Below, in pieces: positions 40,201 through 51,539 of a stretch of 64,000 nucleotides of DNA (its first letter is position 1; every line of letters starts with the position of its first letter). A program made the translations under genes and the position numbers. The notes under the pieces are model-generated. The model was not told the origin of the DNA. It searched no databases and saw only the letters and a list, made by a program, of their open reading frames with translations. The stretch is from Balanoglossus misakiensis (Eukaryota > Hemichordata): assembly GCA_040954595.2 (NCBI GenBank), contig CM082596.2, forward strand, positions 3,844,001 through 3,908,000. Direction: 5' to 3'.

Positions 40201-43200
40201 GATCACATGCAATAATTGCAATGAAACCGTCTCGAAAGCGGAGAGATTTTACGATTTGTCGTTGGATATGCCGAGAAGAAAGTGAGTAGGAATGTTGTTG
40301 TTTTTTTTCGACCGTGTCATTACAGTTGTACACAATTTTAATTCAGTCACTCCCTAACGTTTGGTCCAGTCCCATTATTTTTAGTGGTGTGGGAGAACCC
40401 ATGTGCAGATTATACGGGGATGAAAGGACAGCGTTCAACATTCAAACTGACTGATTGTTTGACTATCTGAAAGTTGGGGATTTTAATACCACACCTTATC
40501 AGAGCTTTATGAAAACACTTTGGGGAGATCTTTAGGGAGACACTACTTTGTATAGTTTTGTATCTCTGTGTAGAGCTCATACAGATTCTATCAATAATCA
40601 ACAGGGACTCATCGATCGCCAAATCCGTCCAAGATGCCTTGGATCAGTTCTTCAGGGACGAGAAGATAGAATACGAGTGTAATGAATGCCACACTAAACA
40701 GTCCACAGTCTCACACAAGTTTACTAAGTTACCAAGGTAACGAACACAACGTGATATCTTTCACCGTTTTTTTCATCAAATTTGATGTTAATAGTCTAAA
40801 GCAAGCATTCTTGATAATCCTGAAAGTCGCTGCTTTTACACCATCGGAAAAGTAATTCTATAACAGAAAAATCTTGATATTCACGTACCGCCATGTTCAT
40901 GACTTGTCTTGTCTAATTTTCCTCCCCAGAATACTGGTGGTACATTTGAAGAGATACAGTTACAACATATCAGCATTAAAGAACAATAAACTTGGAGAGA
41001 GTATCAACATAGCAAAGTTCCTAACCCTTGGCCTGCATTGTACCAATGAAACTCGACCACCTCGTGCTAATGACAAGAAGCCAAATATCCTAAGGTGTGT
41101 CATCTGGATTTTGTTGTTGTTGTTGTTTTGTTTGTCTTTGATATCTTTGCTCTGATTGCCAGATAGTGATTACAAGTAAGATTATTACATGCCCACCGAA
41201 TATTTTCATACTCATTCAAATTTCCTTTTTCTTAGTCCAACCAAACAAGACAAATGTTGGAGTTCACAGGATGAACATGAGAGCAAATCATTGACTGCCA
41301 GAAAGAGACTCTATGGTATTGGACTTTCCTCTGGGTAAGTTTGTTGCAAAAGTTGCTTATGAATATTAGACGTTGATCAGTTCTTTTGAAGTCACAACAT
41401 GTTGTGTAAATTTTAACGTGTTAGAAAATAGTTTGATGGGGTATCCGCTTTGTACAGGGTCCAGCAGGGAAAGTGTACTGTTTTTGTCATTGTATAGAAA
41501 TTTACGAAGCCACTAATACAATCAAAATAAATCATTAAACAAACATTTTGGTAATTCTGATGAAAATGTTTTTTTTCAGGTCCGACTCCCTGAACAAGTC
41601 AAGAAGCAGGTTTAAAATAGTAAGGAAGCAAAACGAATCTGATTGGGAAGACGAGGAAATCAGCCGATACAGCAAGGACAGCAATAGTCTTCTGTCTGGG
41701 AGGAATCCTTCAACTCAGAATGAGAATGAGATTGAGAATGACTTCAAGCCTTTGACCGAGCTGAGTGAAGATGAACAACTTGCCCAAGTGTTGGAGATGA
41801 GCAAAGAGGATAATAAGATGCGGCATCAAGATGTGGACGGAGAGACTGACCACAACACGTCGCTTACTTTCGACGAGTTGACCACTATGACGGAAGAGGA
41901 GCAACTTGCCAAAGCCATGGAATTGAGCAAACAGGAAAACGGTCCGATTATTTTGGACAGTAGTAGCCAGGACGAAGGCTCTTCCGCAGAAGGGCAGCCG
42001 GATAGCAGTGAGGTAGGACTGCGCGGTGGGGGGATTTTGAAAGGAAGCGATTTCGTTGACAGAAGTGCGGACGATGAATATAATTTGGATAATTTGGATA
42101 ATACGCCAATGCGCAGAGTGGGAGCTGGTAGAACTTTGACACTTGTGAGGAACCGAAATATAGACAATTTATGCAATATACGCGAGCGCAAATACACAAG
42201 CAGTCCGAGCCAGTCCAGTGCCTTTGTTGATTTGACTGACGCAAGCTCGGGGACTGAGGCTGCCACAAATCCAGGAGGGTCAAGGGACACGGTCTTTGAC
42301 CTTGACAGTACTTCCAGGTCCGAGGAAAGCCCAGAGAGAGAAGTTTTTCCTCTCTTTGACAAGGTTAAGAGGAGCGGTGGTAAATGTAAACAATATTCTG
42401 CCAAAAAAGGCGCGAGGGATTACTGCAATCCTTTCAGGAAGAGAAATAATTCCAGTGACCACGGCAACAAAGGAGAAGGGACATCACCTGGAAAAGCTGA
42501 GGGTATGTAGCCTTTCTCGGAATTTAGACTCTCTGAAAATTCAGGAAAAGTCATGGAATTTGAAACGTCCTTCATGGTGATATTGATTAGAAAACTCCAT
42601 TGTCGGCAACCATATCCACAATCACATTCTGTTCTGTACAGATATGCTACTGTAATACGTATGAAGTAATCTTTGTATTTTTCGCCTCAAAACTTTGAAA
42701 GTTTGTATACCACATAAATGTACATGTACCACTCAGGATGTCAGGTCATGTAGGGGCCATGACTGTCCTGTTTTACACACACCTGGTTTCATGTTAAATC
42801 CTGTACTACAAATCTAGGCACACCAAAGCCCAGCAATGCAGAGGTGGCTACAGCTGAGGCAGCCTGCATGGACCTAGAGGATTTCTACAATGATTATGAT
42901 AAAGACAAAGAAGATAAGGATTTGGCTGCAGCAATATCTGCAAGTATGAAAGACCAGTCTGTGCTGGACCAGGAAGATGAGGATATCAAAAGAGCCAAGG
43001 AGCTCAGCCTTCAAGGTGAGTTGTACTTTAACGCATGTAGTGATGTCATAGAACTAGAGGGCGCCCTCTAAGCCAATATAGCACACGCACTCCCTGAGCT
43101 GTATTATGGAATACCATTGGTTTAGTCTGTCATACAAGCCAGTTTTGACACAGAAACATGCATTGTGTGCATGGTACATGTAACATACTTCCTTGAAAAC

Positions 43201-43885
43201 ATAACAGCATATTGTATCTCTATCTTCTTGCAGATTATGAAAAAAGTTTCTTTGATGGCGTTGACCAAGCCATTTACTCTCTGTCTGATGAAGAAAACGA
43301 ACCAGATTATGCGAATGAACTGGAAACATTGAACATGAATGAAGAGGTTGGTAATATCCAGAGCAATTTCTGATAATATTGTTTCTGTCCTCTTAGCATT
43401 TTTTTTAGCTATGGCAGTCCATAATTACAATTATATCATATTTATTCATACACTGCAGGAGGGAAATCATCCATTCTCCTATCAGCTTGTGAGTGTCGTC
43501 AGTCACATTGGGAGTTCATCGTCCATGGGTCACTACATTAGTGATGTGTACGACTTTAAGAAGAAAAGCTGGCTCAGCTATGACGATACTGAGGTCGACA
43601 AAACCGACGAAATCACCGTCCGCACCAGGAGAAGAAGATCAGGATATATATTTTTTTATCTCAGCAAGTGAGTTTGATTAACTCTGCGAATTATGAGGTA
43701 TAACAAGAAAGTGGTGAATTTTTCTAACCCAGAGCTGACCCAGTTGGAAACTTAGTTGCCATCTTTACTGTAGGACCAAATACTATGCAGGCATTAATCT
43801 TGTGTACTTTTCTTTCAGGGACATCTTTGAAGATCTATCACATGAACAGGACTACATGCATAGTAGACATTCTCTACCACGATAA
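37230..43885 (+). CDS. USP37: Ubiquitin carboxyl-terminal hydrolase 37
   Basis: Cysteine deubiquitinase of the USP family; human USP37 stabilises cyclin A, cohesin and replication factors. Eighteen exons join in phase to 1123 aa: 37230-37376, 37656-37824, 37956-38014, 38143-38336, 38473-38597, 38795-38885, 39116-39265, 39413-39541, 39693-39825, 40013-40281, 40605-40736, 40930-41094, 41236-41334, 41580-42502, 42818-43015, 43234-43346, 43459-43667, 43819-43885. Residues 1-105 form the USP37-type PH-like domain (ISIAGKVRYSGIDCGQ, IIIALLDGTHIHLDQ). A KEN triplet at 183-185 could be an APC/C degron. Catalytic C320 is in GFSNLGNTCYMNAILQSL and catalytic H1057 in SMGHYISDVYD, followed by WLSYDD. CNNC and CNEC are zinc-finger cysteines. 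Ubiquitin-interacting motifs lie between catalytic halves near 685-698, 727-740, 961-975 and 980-994. Order of domains identifies USP37 rather than other USPs. Confidence 0.96.
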
Positions 43886-45109
43886 GGATACATCACTTCC
43901 TGCATTAGATCCACAGCTGATACTAAACAAAGCTGTTATTCTGAAATACATGTTGGCTTAAGCCCCTTCACCCCTTTATCATGTGATATATTGAGGTCCA
44001 CCTTTTCCATATTGGTAGAAAACCATGGATTTGGACTGAACCATTGGGGTGAGAGGGTAAAACGATCCTCGCTGAAATCACTGCCAAATGACATCCTTAG
44101 TTCAGTTGATACAATGCAAAGTTCTAAAGATGTAAAACTTTGTACTTGAGGAAGAAACATTATTTACTGTTGTTGGTTGATACAGCAAAATTGCAGTATG
44201 AATTTGTGACCAACGGAACAGTACTGATAGGGTAGTAGGTGCTGGCACTGTGCTAGCCTGCCGTGACTAGCGTCTATACTGTCCTATGATGGCAGCCTTT
44301 TCACTTATGCCCAAGGGTGTGTTCTGTTCTTTGAATCCAGCAAAGTGGAATCAAAAGTTTATGTAAAAAGTGGATAGCATATAAATGGATCTTGATAAGG
44401 AAAAAAAAATCACAAAGTTACCATTTTTGTTTAATGATGATTATATTCCAGTCTTCAGCATAAAGTTATAAAGAATATTCCGGCACAAAATAACAGGGTG
44501 AACACCACTGAAATATCTTCTCAAGGTCAAGATGATAAATGTTGTCTAAAGCTAAGTTAAGTGGTAAGGGTACAGAACGTGATTTTGAAATCCCTGTTTT
44601 GAAATGCGATGGGAGTTTGCAAGAGATTTACTTTTTTTTTTAGTTCACAAAATCGAACATGAAATTTACTCCTTAAAAATTCATTTCAGGGGAATTGTAT
44701 AAAAAGAGAAACACTTAAACTGTGTTTGATTATTATTATTTGAATATATTAAACTACATACTTATGAAAAACATAATTTTGAACTGTTATCTTGATTTAA
44801 AGGTCTGTGTAAGTGGAAGGCATTGCACTCAATTGTCTAAGATCTGAATAACCAATACATTCAGTAACTAAGTCAAAGATATATGGGAAAAGATTTTGTG
44901 ATATCAGGAATTTACTGTCTAATTTATGGAGCTTAAGCCATTTCACTGTAATTTCGCAAGCAAAGGAGGCGGAACTGACTGCTTACTCGCCGATAGGTCA
45001 GTCAGGATGATGGAAGAACAGTACGTCAGCGCACTTCATTTGTTTACAATGGCTATAGTTAATTTTTAACTGTAAACACGTCCTGTGGATCAGTAGAGGC
45101 TATCTCAAA
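43886..45109 (+). other. USP37 3' flank and spacer
   Basis: Non-coding sequence after USP37. It contains a MITE-like copy (43958-44058). I could not fix a polyadenylation site. The last ~100 bases are the promoter-proximal part of the MRH-like gene. Confidence 0.5.
43958..44058. mobile_element. MITE-like element related to the PA2G4 intron copy
   Basis: Ends ccccttcacccc and ggggtgagagggtaa are imperfect inverted repeats. The block tttggactgaaccat (44030-44044) is the exact reverse complement of 22689-22703, placing it in the same family as the element at 22673. Confidence 0.6.
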
Positions 45110-46522
45110 ATGGCGTCGCTCAGGACAATAGTAGTGTCGTTACTCGTCTTCTTGATCTCTTGCCTTTCGATTGCGCTTTCCGAGACTCTTAGATGTAAAA
45201 AGACGGGGCCATGCTCTTGTTTGATGTCGGATAATTCGGGAATAATTGACCTGGCAAGAACAGGGAACGCTGGGAACCCAGCTATCGATGCAAGGCGAGT
45301 ATTACACTACCAGTGTATTTTGCAATTGACAGAAATATTCGTGATTAAAAGTATGAGTTTCGATCCCCAAAGGACACTACAGTATCACTTGCTCTAGGGC
45401 ATGGTATTATGTACATTTTAACTGTATTCTCATATAACCAAACTCCGTAGTTTTCAAGGACATCAAATCGGAGGCTTTGACACTGAGGGCGCACGTCAAA
45501 GTTGACCATTGACGGTGTCGTGAGAAACAGTGACCAGCGTTCGGGACAGAGAGGTTTTTTCATACGTGAATAAACTCACATTATTTCTCTGATGTAACAG
45601 GTATAAGGATGTCAAATCAAAAGACGCCACGTCGTATTCCTTCAACCCTTGTTGGCCATTCGAAGAAGTTGGCTGTCACGGTGCGGCGGTGAGTTTTAAA
45701 CGACTTTTGGCTAAGTATGCATAGACATTGGAGGGGATGATGTATGCTATCGATTATCAGCCATGAATCGCTCAGTCAAATAGCATTTGTATAATGTCCG
45801 TTCTTTAGGACAATAAATTTATGACTGACTGTCAATCTCTTCCACAGTTGTGCCAGCGAGTTCCAGATCGCCGTGCGGCAGTCTATTTTACGTTAGGCAC
45901 ACACGACACCGCTGATTTCGTCCATAATGGCACACATGTCATCTTGAAATACGAGGGAAAAAGTGGCACCGGCCTTGCCATTCGGTAAGTTAACATAATA
46001 GTTTTCCTTTACCTAAACTTTGTAATATTGATGAAAAGTTGTTCGTTTTCAAAACTCCAGTTTCTTTCACTGGTATTTGGACGTTCATGCGAAGTCCATC
46101 CAAGTGGTGAAAACTTCCACTTTGTTCGCGGATTGGTGGAATTGTTTAAATTCTCACAATCTGCCCGCATGTTTTATTTCAGAACATCGTGGATAACTCT
46201 TCTATGCAACCAGGAAAACGAGGACACGATTTTCACTCCCTTGGGTGAAGATCCCTACACCAAACCGTTGCATTACGTAAGGAAATCAGTAAATTGTTTT
46301 AGCTAAGTATTCGATATTATGGTGCACATGGTGCTTGGTTAGAACATCATAGCATAGGGGGCAAGTCGAACATGAATTCTCCCTGAACTGAATGGAGTGT
46401 TTTATGACATTGACACAATCTTTTCCTCATTTTCTTCACAGTATTTTACCCTCAGAACACCCTGCGCCTGTCCAGGAAAATGCGTGGATCCTCCAGCCAA
46501 AGAAGATGGTAAGGAGGGTTGA
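45110..46522 (+). CDS. Small secreted MRH-like (mannose-6-phosphate receptor homology) protein
   Basis: Five exons (45110-45294, 45601-45688, 45848-45984, 46183-46276, 46442-46522) give 194 aa. A signal peptide (SLLVFLISCLSIALSE) ends near residue 25. The mature chain has the cysteine and strand pattern of an MRH/Atg27 domain: NPCWPFEEVGCHGAALCQRV (Q94), WITLLC (C145), YFTLRTPCACPGKC at the end. Such domains bind N-glycans or phosphomannose in lysosomal sorting receptors. The usual Glu of the final Y-E-F motif is Tyr169 here, so classical mannose binding may be lost. Intron 1 uses a GC donor (AG|GCGAGT): with the nearby GT the frame stops at once. Translation ends PPAKEDGKEG just past a potential donor; an AATAAA 194 bases on supports that end, though a further exon cannot be excluded. 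The start is in context CAAAATGGCG. Confidence 0.72.
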
Positions 46523-46715
46523 CATACATTATGCGCGCACAGCTAAGTGCCCGAGGCTGGCCAATTCTCTCGAAGATTTGGGTGCACTATGGATTAACAT
46601 TCTGCGACTTTATGATACATTGACAATGTCTCTTCAATAAGGATGTAGCGAAACAAATTTCCATAAGGAATTTTTACAGACGAGGTTATTTTTCTGCAAA
46701 AGTCATGTATTTCAC

Positions 46716-46721
46716 AATAAA
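46716..46721 (+). terminator. Polyadenylation signal, MRH-like gene
   Basis: AATAAA 194 bases past the proposed stop codon supports the gene ending in exon 5. Confidence 0.6.
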
Positions 46722-47911
46722 AATAAGTAACATTTTCCACGTTCCTGCGTTTCTATTGGAATGCCTGGAAGCATCTGTCTATATATTGTATAGCTGTACT
46801 AGTTTGATAAACAAACTAACGAACATAGAGGAAGGCAGACAAACGACCAAGTAAATAAATTGACCGAACAAATCCATGGTAGAAAAGTTGTGCGACGTCA
46901 TGCATCTATTGACGTACGCGCACGAACAGACAAATGAAATGAACAAATACAAGTCCATAAACAACACGCAAACAAACAGACTGCCCCAATGCATGATAGA
47001 AGGATTGCACGACATCTTTTCGACGTACGTATATCCACCTTACTATGGAAAGGAGAATCTCCTGCATCTTTTGCAAACAGATGTTGAACTCTTTGGTATA
47101 AAATTGTGTGCGTCGTCGCGATTCTGTGCACATTCTACGTGTACAACACTGTGCACATGGCGTAGTTTCTGAACACCATCCGAGATCCCACAACTGCCGT
47201 TGAAGATGTAAGTAGCCTAGATACTTCTTATTACCGCTATTAATAATAAATCTATGATCAGAGTTCGATTGTAGACATGGGCTTACGACAGAGATTGCAA
47301 AAATACCATAGGCAAGGGCCTGATAGCGCAAAAGTAGGCCTAACTTAGGTGTGCGGCTTACTAGTACGTTTGAACGAGAGGGTGGCCCGCGCGCGAAAAT
47401 ATAACTTTACATTTTCTCAGTGTCGCGCTCTGCTTTCAATAAATCAAATCGATTTCGCATACAAAACATGGGTAGATCAAGTATTATAACTACCGTATCC
47501 GTTCATAAAGAAGTGAGAAATTATTCTGAAACGTCTTGCAAAAGGTTGCATGCACGCAAGTAACCTTTTGACCGCCATGTGAGATTGCGACCAAGGCGAC
47601 GCGCAAACGCGCGCGCGCGACGCTCTCTCTGAAACGCGCTCCTCCCCCAGACAAACACGCGTGAATAGGAACATGATATTAGGGGTTGTTTTAAGTCTAA
47701 ACTAATATTTTAAGGGTTTCAAACAACTTCGACGACAATAAAGTACTTGTCGCATATTAGCGACAAACACTTTCACGTCCTCCCGCGTACGAATGGTTGC
47801 GCCTACTTATGAGGTCTTGTGATCATGCGTAAATGTGTTGTGAAACACGGTCTTATGACAAGTACGTGACCCGTACATATCCTTAACTTAAACTGCGTTA
47901 ATGCAGTGAAA
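46722..47911 (+). other. Spacer upstream of the four-TM2 gene
   Basis: Intergenic sequence. A 99-codon open frame at 46876-47172 has no splice, signal or family support. GC- and CG-rich sequence with runs of gcgcgc near 47600 suggests CpG-rich promoter DNA for the TM2 gene. Confidence 0.4.
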
Positions 47912-49626
47912 ATGGCGACTAGGTCTGGCGATCCGTCGCAGTATCCGACAGCTCAGGTACATGCGATACCCAGAGAAAAAGTTAGCGTTTTATTGGCATA
48001 TATTTTAGCCGTGCCGTTAGGCTGGAGTGGGTTGCACCACTTTTATCTCCGACGACCGGGCTTCGGGATTCTGTATCTGTGCACGTTCGGGCTTCTGGGC
48101 ATCGGTTGGATTTTCGACTGGTTTCGGATACCTTGCCTCGTCAGAGACGCCAACTTGAAAATCCAACACGAACACAATCCAAGTTTCTTTCCAGTGATAA
48201 GGAAGAAACGCCTGGACGATGCTTACATTTTGGCCATACCGTTTGGCATATTAGGTGAGTTCCATTTCATTTTGTTGTGGTTTAAAGTACGCATGCGCTG
48301 TGAAATAGAAACCGAGGTCAGACAGGGGCCACTTATTACATGTTGCAATGTCATTCCAAATTTAACAAATATGACATGAATTTCGACATATGAACTTGTT
48401 AAAATTAATCGTACATTATTGTAGATTTACGTGGCAGTGTTAATAAACTGAATAGTTGTACTTTCGCTTACTACTTTTGAGGTCTCCCCCCTTGTACTTT
48501 GCAATTAATCAGGTGTTTTCTTTTATCATCCACAGGTTTTCACCATTATTATTTGGACAGATATGCATGGGGACTTGCATATACGTTCACCTTGGGGTTC
48601 CTTGGTATTGGCTGGGTGATTGACCTCCTTCGCATGCCGTGCCTGGTGTCAATGGTCAATGAAGACATTCAGCGCCGGTACCAAGACACAGAGTACAGGA
48701 AGCCACTGAAGTCTACCTGTGATGCGTATATACTGGGGATACCACTTGGGTTTCTTGGCATGCATCACTTTTACCTGGACCGTGTTGGTTTCGGCCTGCT
48801 CTATCTGTTCACTCTGGGTCTGTTGGGATTCGGTTGGGTTATTGATCTCCTGCGCATGCCGTGTCTGGTGATGGACACTAACCGGCGGATAAAGAAACCT
48901 GACCCAAGGAAAAGCCTGTGCGATGCCTATGTTCTGTGGTTTCCCTTTGGCATCCTTGGCTTTCATCACTTCTATCTGAACCGCGGAGGCTGGGGACTGC
49001 TGTATTTCTTCACCTTGGGTATTTTCGGCATTGGATGGCTGATTGATCTCTGCCGCATGCCCTCTCTGGTCAGGGAGGCGAACGACGAGATGATGAGAAC
49101 CTACGTCGCGACTGATGGAGGCGCCCACACGGTGGCGAATGTCACCACGACGACAGAGTACCGGTACCCCGATCAGAGTTACCAGTATAGAGAAAATCTG
49201 CCGTATCCCCAAGAACAGCCCACTTACCCACCACAACCTAGCCAATACCCACAGCAACCTCCGTATCCACAGCAACCACCGTATCCACAACAACCACCGT
49301 ATCCCCAGCAACCATACCCTCCACAACAGCCACCGTATCAACAGCAGCCCGGTAACTATGGCAGCACGGCTTCCGGGTACCCAGTGCAGCCTCAGCAAGG
49401 TGCTGGGTATTATCCTGCTCAGGCCCAGCAACCCCAGATGCCACCACCACCACAACCTGGATTCATTGATGTACCCCCACCGTACACTGAATTCCCGGAA
49501 AGCGGTCACACCTCGACCGGGGCAACCGGATCAACGCAAGCCTTAGGGGAAAAACAAAACCTCCCTCCTACAGACTCAGATGCACCTCCCTCAAGACCCT
49601 CTGCTCCACCTGCACCCCCACCATGA
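47912..49626 (+). CDS. Protein with four tandem TM2 domains and proline-rich tail
   Basis: Two exons (47912-48254, 48536-49626) give 477 aa. Four consecutive TM2 modules of about 60 residues each start near 24, 102, 178 and 250. Each has two hydrophobic helices joined by a short turn: consensus P-x-G-x-x-G-x-HH-F/Y-YL-x-R, then LY-x-FTLG-x-x-GIGW-x-ID-L-x-RMP-x-LV. Membrane topology would be eight helices. The C-terminal ~160 residues are a soluble tail with YPQQPPYPQQ repeats, a PPPY motif (PPPYTEF) that could recruit WW-domain ubiquitin ligases, and a proline-rich end. Most TM2 proteins known to me (TM2D1-3) have one module; the function of arrays is unknown. The start ATG is in context GAAAATGGCG. 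Family call strong, role unknown. Confidence 0.9.
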
Positions 49627-49815
49627 ATCAGCACCATCATCAAAGACATGTCACAGATATTCAGTTGAAGTTATGGCAACATATTTCAAATCAAAAAGTT
49701 GGTATTCTTAGTTACCAGCATTAGGAAGTGCACAGTATACACATGTCTAACCTTCCTGAAACTTTACACTGAAGATTGTTTATGTAGCTACCAGTAATAA
49801 AAATATGTATATGTA

Positions 49816-49821
49816 AATAAA
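49816..49821 (+). terminator. Polyadenylation signal, four-TM2 gene
   Basis: AATAAA 190 bases after the stop codon; another AATAAA lies at 49796-49801. Confidence 0.6.
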
Positions 49822-50531
49822 AGATTTTAGTTGGCACAGATGGAATCAGTATTCGAAGTTTTACAAATGAAATGACAATTTTACTGCGAACAATTCACAT
49901 TTTAAATACTAATATTCTTATAACTTAATAAATGTAATGTGTAAATAGATGATTTACCACTCATTGTGAGTTCTCACGAGATCTCGCGAGATTGTTAACC
50001 AAATCAACAGATTGGCAACCAAGTAATACTATCTACATTTTGTAATAGGTGCAGAGTTATAAACAGTGGTTTTACTAAAATTCTTCCTTGAACGTTTAAT
50101 TCATGTTCTCTTATGCATTATGACTTAAAGATCATGTATCAAACACAGTGTTGGTAAACTTTAGAGGTTCTGGAATTTTGTTGTACGTCCAGAAATTAAA
50201 TAAAGAAATAGCTTCCAAGAATCGTTAAAGATAAGCCTTGTATGCATTTGAAGTAACACCTAGAAAGGGCGGTAGAATATCCATGTTTGTGGCGGACAGG
50301 GGGTTAAAGGCACACCTTCATCAGCTTTATCTAAATGCCGATTTTTAGGATGACTGGTGTTGGGAGAATGGAAAGCAACTGTCCCAATGACATTTCTGCC
50401 TGCACTAATTTGCCCATATTTGTATGGCTATATATACACAGGGGTTGTTCTTGTGTTTTTTGCTGTGTTCAGTGAAAGTTTCACATGGAAAATAAACAGA
50501 GAGAAACTGACAATAAATTCAGGTTGCAGTA
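49822..50531. other. Spacer between convergent genes
   Basis: Sequence between the 3' end of the four-TM2 gene (plus) and the 3' end of the crystallin-like gene (minus). I see no gene or repeat in it. Confidence 0.5.
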
Positions 50532-50537
50532 ACATTT
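50532..50537 (-). terminator. Polyadenylation signal, crystallin-like gene
   Basis: AATAAA on the minus strand 138 bases past the stop codon. Confidence 0.7.
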
Positions 50538-50674
50538 ATTGCTAGATAAAGTCTGTGGTACGTACCACTGGAAAAAGTCGGAGAAATATGAACATGCACC
50601 CCACCACCAAGAGTCTGAAACATGGCTGTTTGAAATTTTCAACTTCGTTCAAATAAAGAGCGTTTCGTCGTTCT

Positions 50675-51049
50675 TCAAGCAATGGTGCAGCATTCGCATT
50701 TGTAGCCCGACACGATGTCGTTCCAGTTACCACCGGGGCGAGAAGTTGCCGTGAAGTCGTCGTTGATTCCAGGGCCGGAAATCTTCAGCTGGTCACCTTC
50801 ATAGTCGACGTGCTGATACATGACAATCTTGCAGCCGGTGGCGACCCGGGCAGACGACAGGAGGTCGAAAAATGCCCCGTCGTGCATATTAGCGTTGTAC
50901 TCTCCCGGTTTGCCGATGGTCAGAGCCGAGCCTTCACAAAATGTGTGCTCGTACAGCACAGCACAGAAGTTTTGCTCACCACTGACGCTGTCGCATGCGG
51001 CATTCGCATACCCGATAAGTGCTGCTGCTAAGATGATGATGGAGTACAT
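50675..51049 (-). CDS. Secreted beta/gamma-crystallin (syncollin-like) protein
   Basis: Single coding exon of 124 aa, with a non-coding first exon further up (donor at 51432, acceptor before 51065). The start MYSIIILAAALIGYANA is a clear signal peptide; an upstream in-frame Met would bury it. The mature part shows two Greek-key-like motifs, LYEHTFCEGSALTI and MYQHVDYEGDQLKISGPG, each with the aromatic-x-Gly hairpin of beta/gamma-crystallins, and Ser corners DLLSSARV and NDIVSGYKC that resemble the D/N-x-x-S/T-S calcium site. Seven cysteines in the mature chain imply disulfides. Size, cysteines and the YKCEC ending resemble vertebrate syncollin, a zymogen-granule lumen protein. Homology to that family is inference from pattern; a secreted lectin-like or defence role is also possible. 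Confidence 0.8.
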   Translation of the reverse strand: MYSIIILAAALIGYANAACDSVSGEQNFCAVLYEHTFCEGSALTIGKPGEYNANMHDGAFFDLLSSARVATGCKIVMYQHVDYEGDQLKISGPGINDDFTATSRPGGNWNDIVSGYKCECCTIA

Positions 51050-51431
51050 TTTTGTCGTTGAAGTCCTACAATATGAGAACACAAAAAGAGGAACATTTGA
51101 AACTTAATATCGCAGCCAGTTATAGTTAATACATAATGCTAAATCGAAAAAAAAGTTGACAACTGCAAATAAAGCAACATCGTTTTCCAAGCTAAGAATC
51201 TAGGATCGTCCGATTGGCCAGAATAAAATGTTCATTTTGCTGGCAATCGCTAACTTGAATATTCAACCCAAACCGCTTATGAATTGTTAACAACAGGTAT
51301 ATGGTACATCATGTATAGAGATTTCAATGATTTTAGGTATAGGCCTACCTCAAATATTTTGGTCAAGAAATCGACTACTATTTCATCGATATCTGCAATG
51401 TGGAAACTACAACAAAAACAGCAAAACTTAC

Positions 51432-51515
51432 CTACGTCTGTCTTCGGAATCAAACACTGGATCAGGATGCTGGGCTTGGATGCTGTCAGCGACTTGCAGA
51501 GTTGTGTGAAAATTG
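51432..51515 (-). other. Non-coding first exon of the crystallin-like gene (3' boundary firm, TSS approximate)
   Basis: On the minus strand the sequence GACGTAG is followed by a perfect GTAAGT donor at 51431. The acceptor TTGTAG before 51065 pairs with it across a ~0.37-kb intron. The transcription start was estimated from the TATA-like box upstream. Confidence 0.55.
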
Positions 51516-51530
51516 GTGTATCGCATCCTC

Positions 51531-51539
51531 TTATTTAAG
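51531..51539 (-). promoter_or_regulatory. TATA-like box, crystallin-like gene
   Basis: TTAAATAAG on the minus strand about 20-30 bases upstream of the inferred first exon. It fits the tissue-specific TATA promoters often seen for small secreted proteins. Confidence 0.4.

Noticed and set aside
41826-42404. 192-codon minus-strand frame
   Set aside because: Antisense to the large USP37 exon with UIMs.
46876-47172. Cysteine-containing plus frame as an extra last exon of the MRH-like gene
   Set aside because: An acceptor at about 47080 could be joined in phase, but the added residues have no MRH or membrane character, and an AATAAA at 46716 already fits the end of exon 5.
48649-49509. 286-codon open frame on the minus strand
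   Set aside because: Antisense shadow of the four-TM2 coding exon; repeats of W and L come from the sense proline/glutamine codons.
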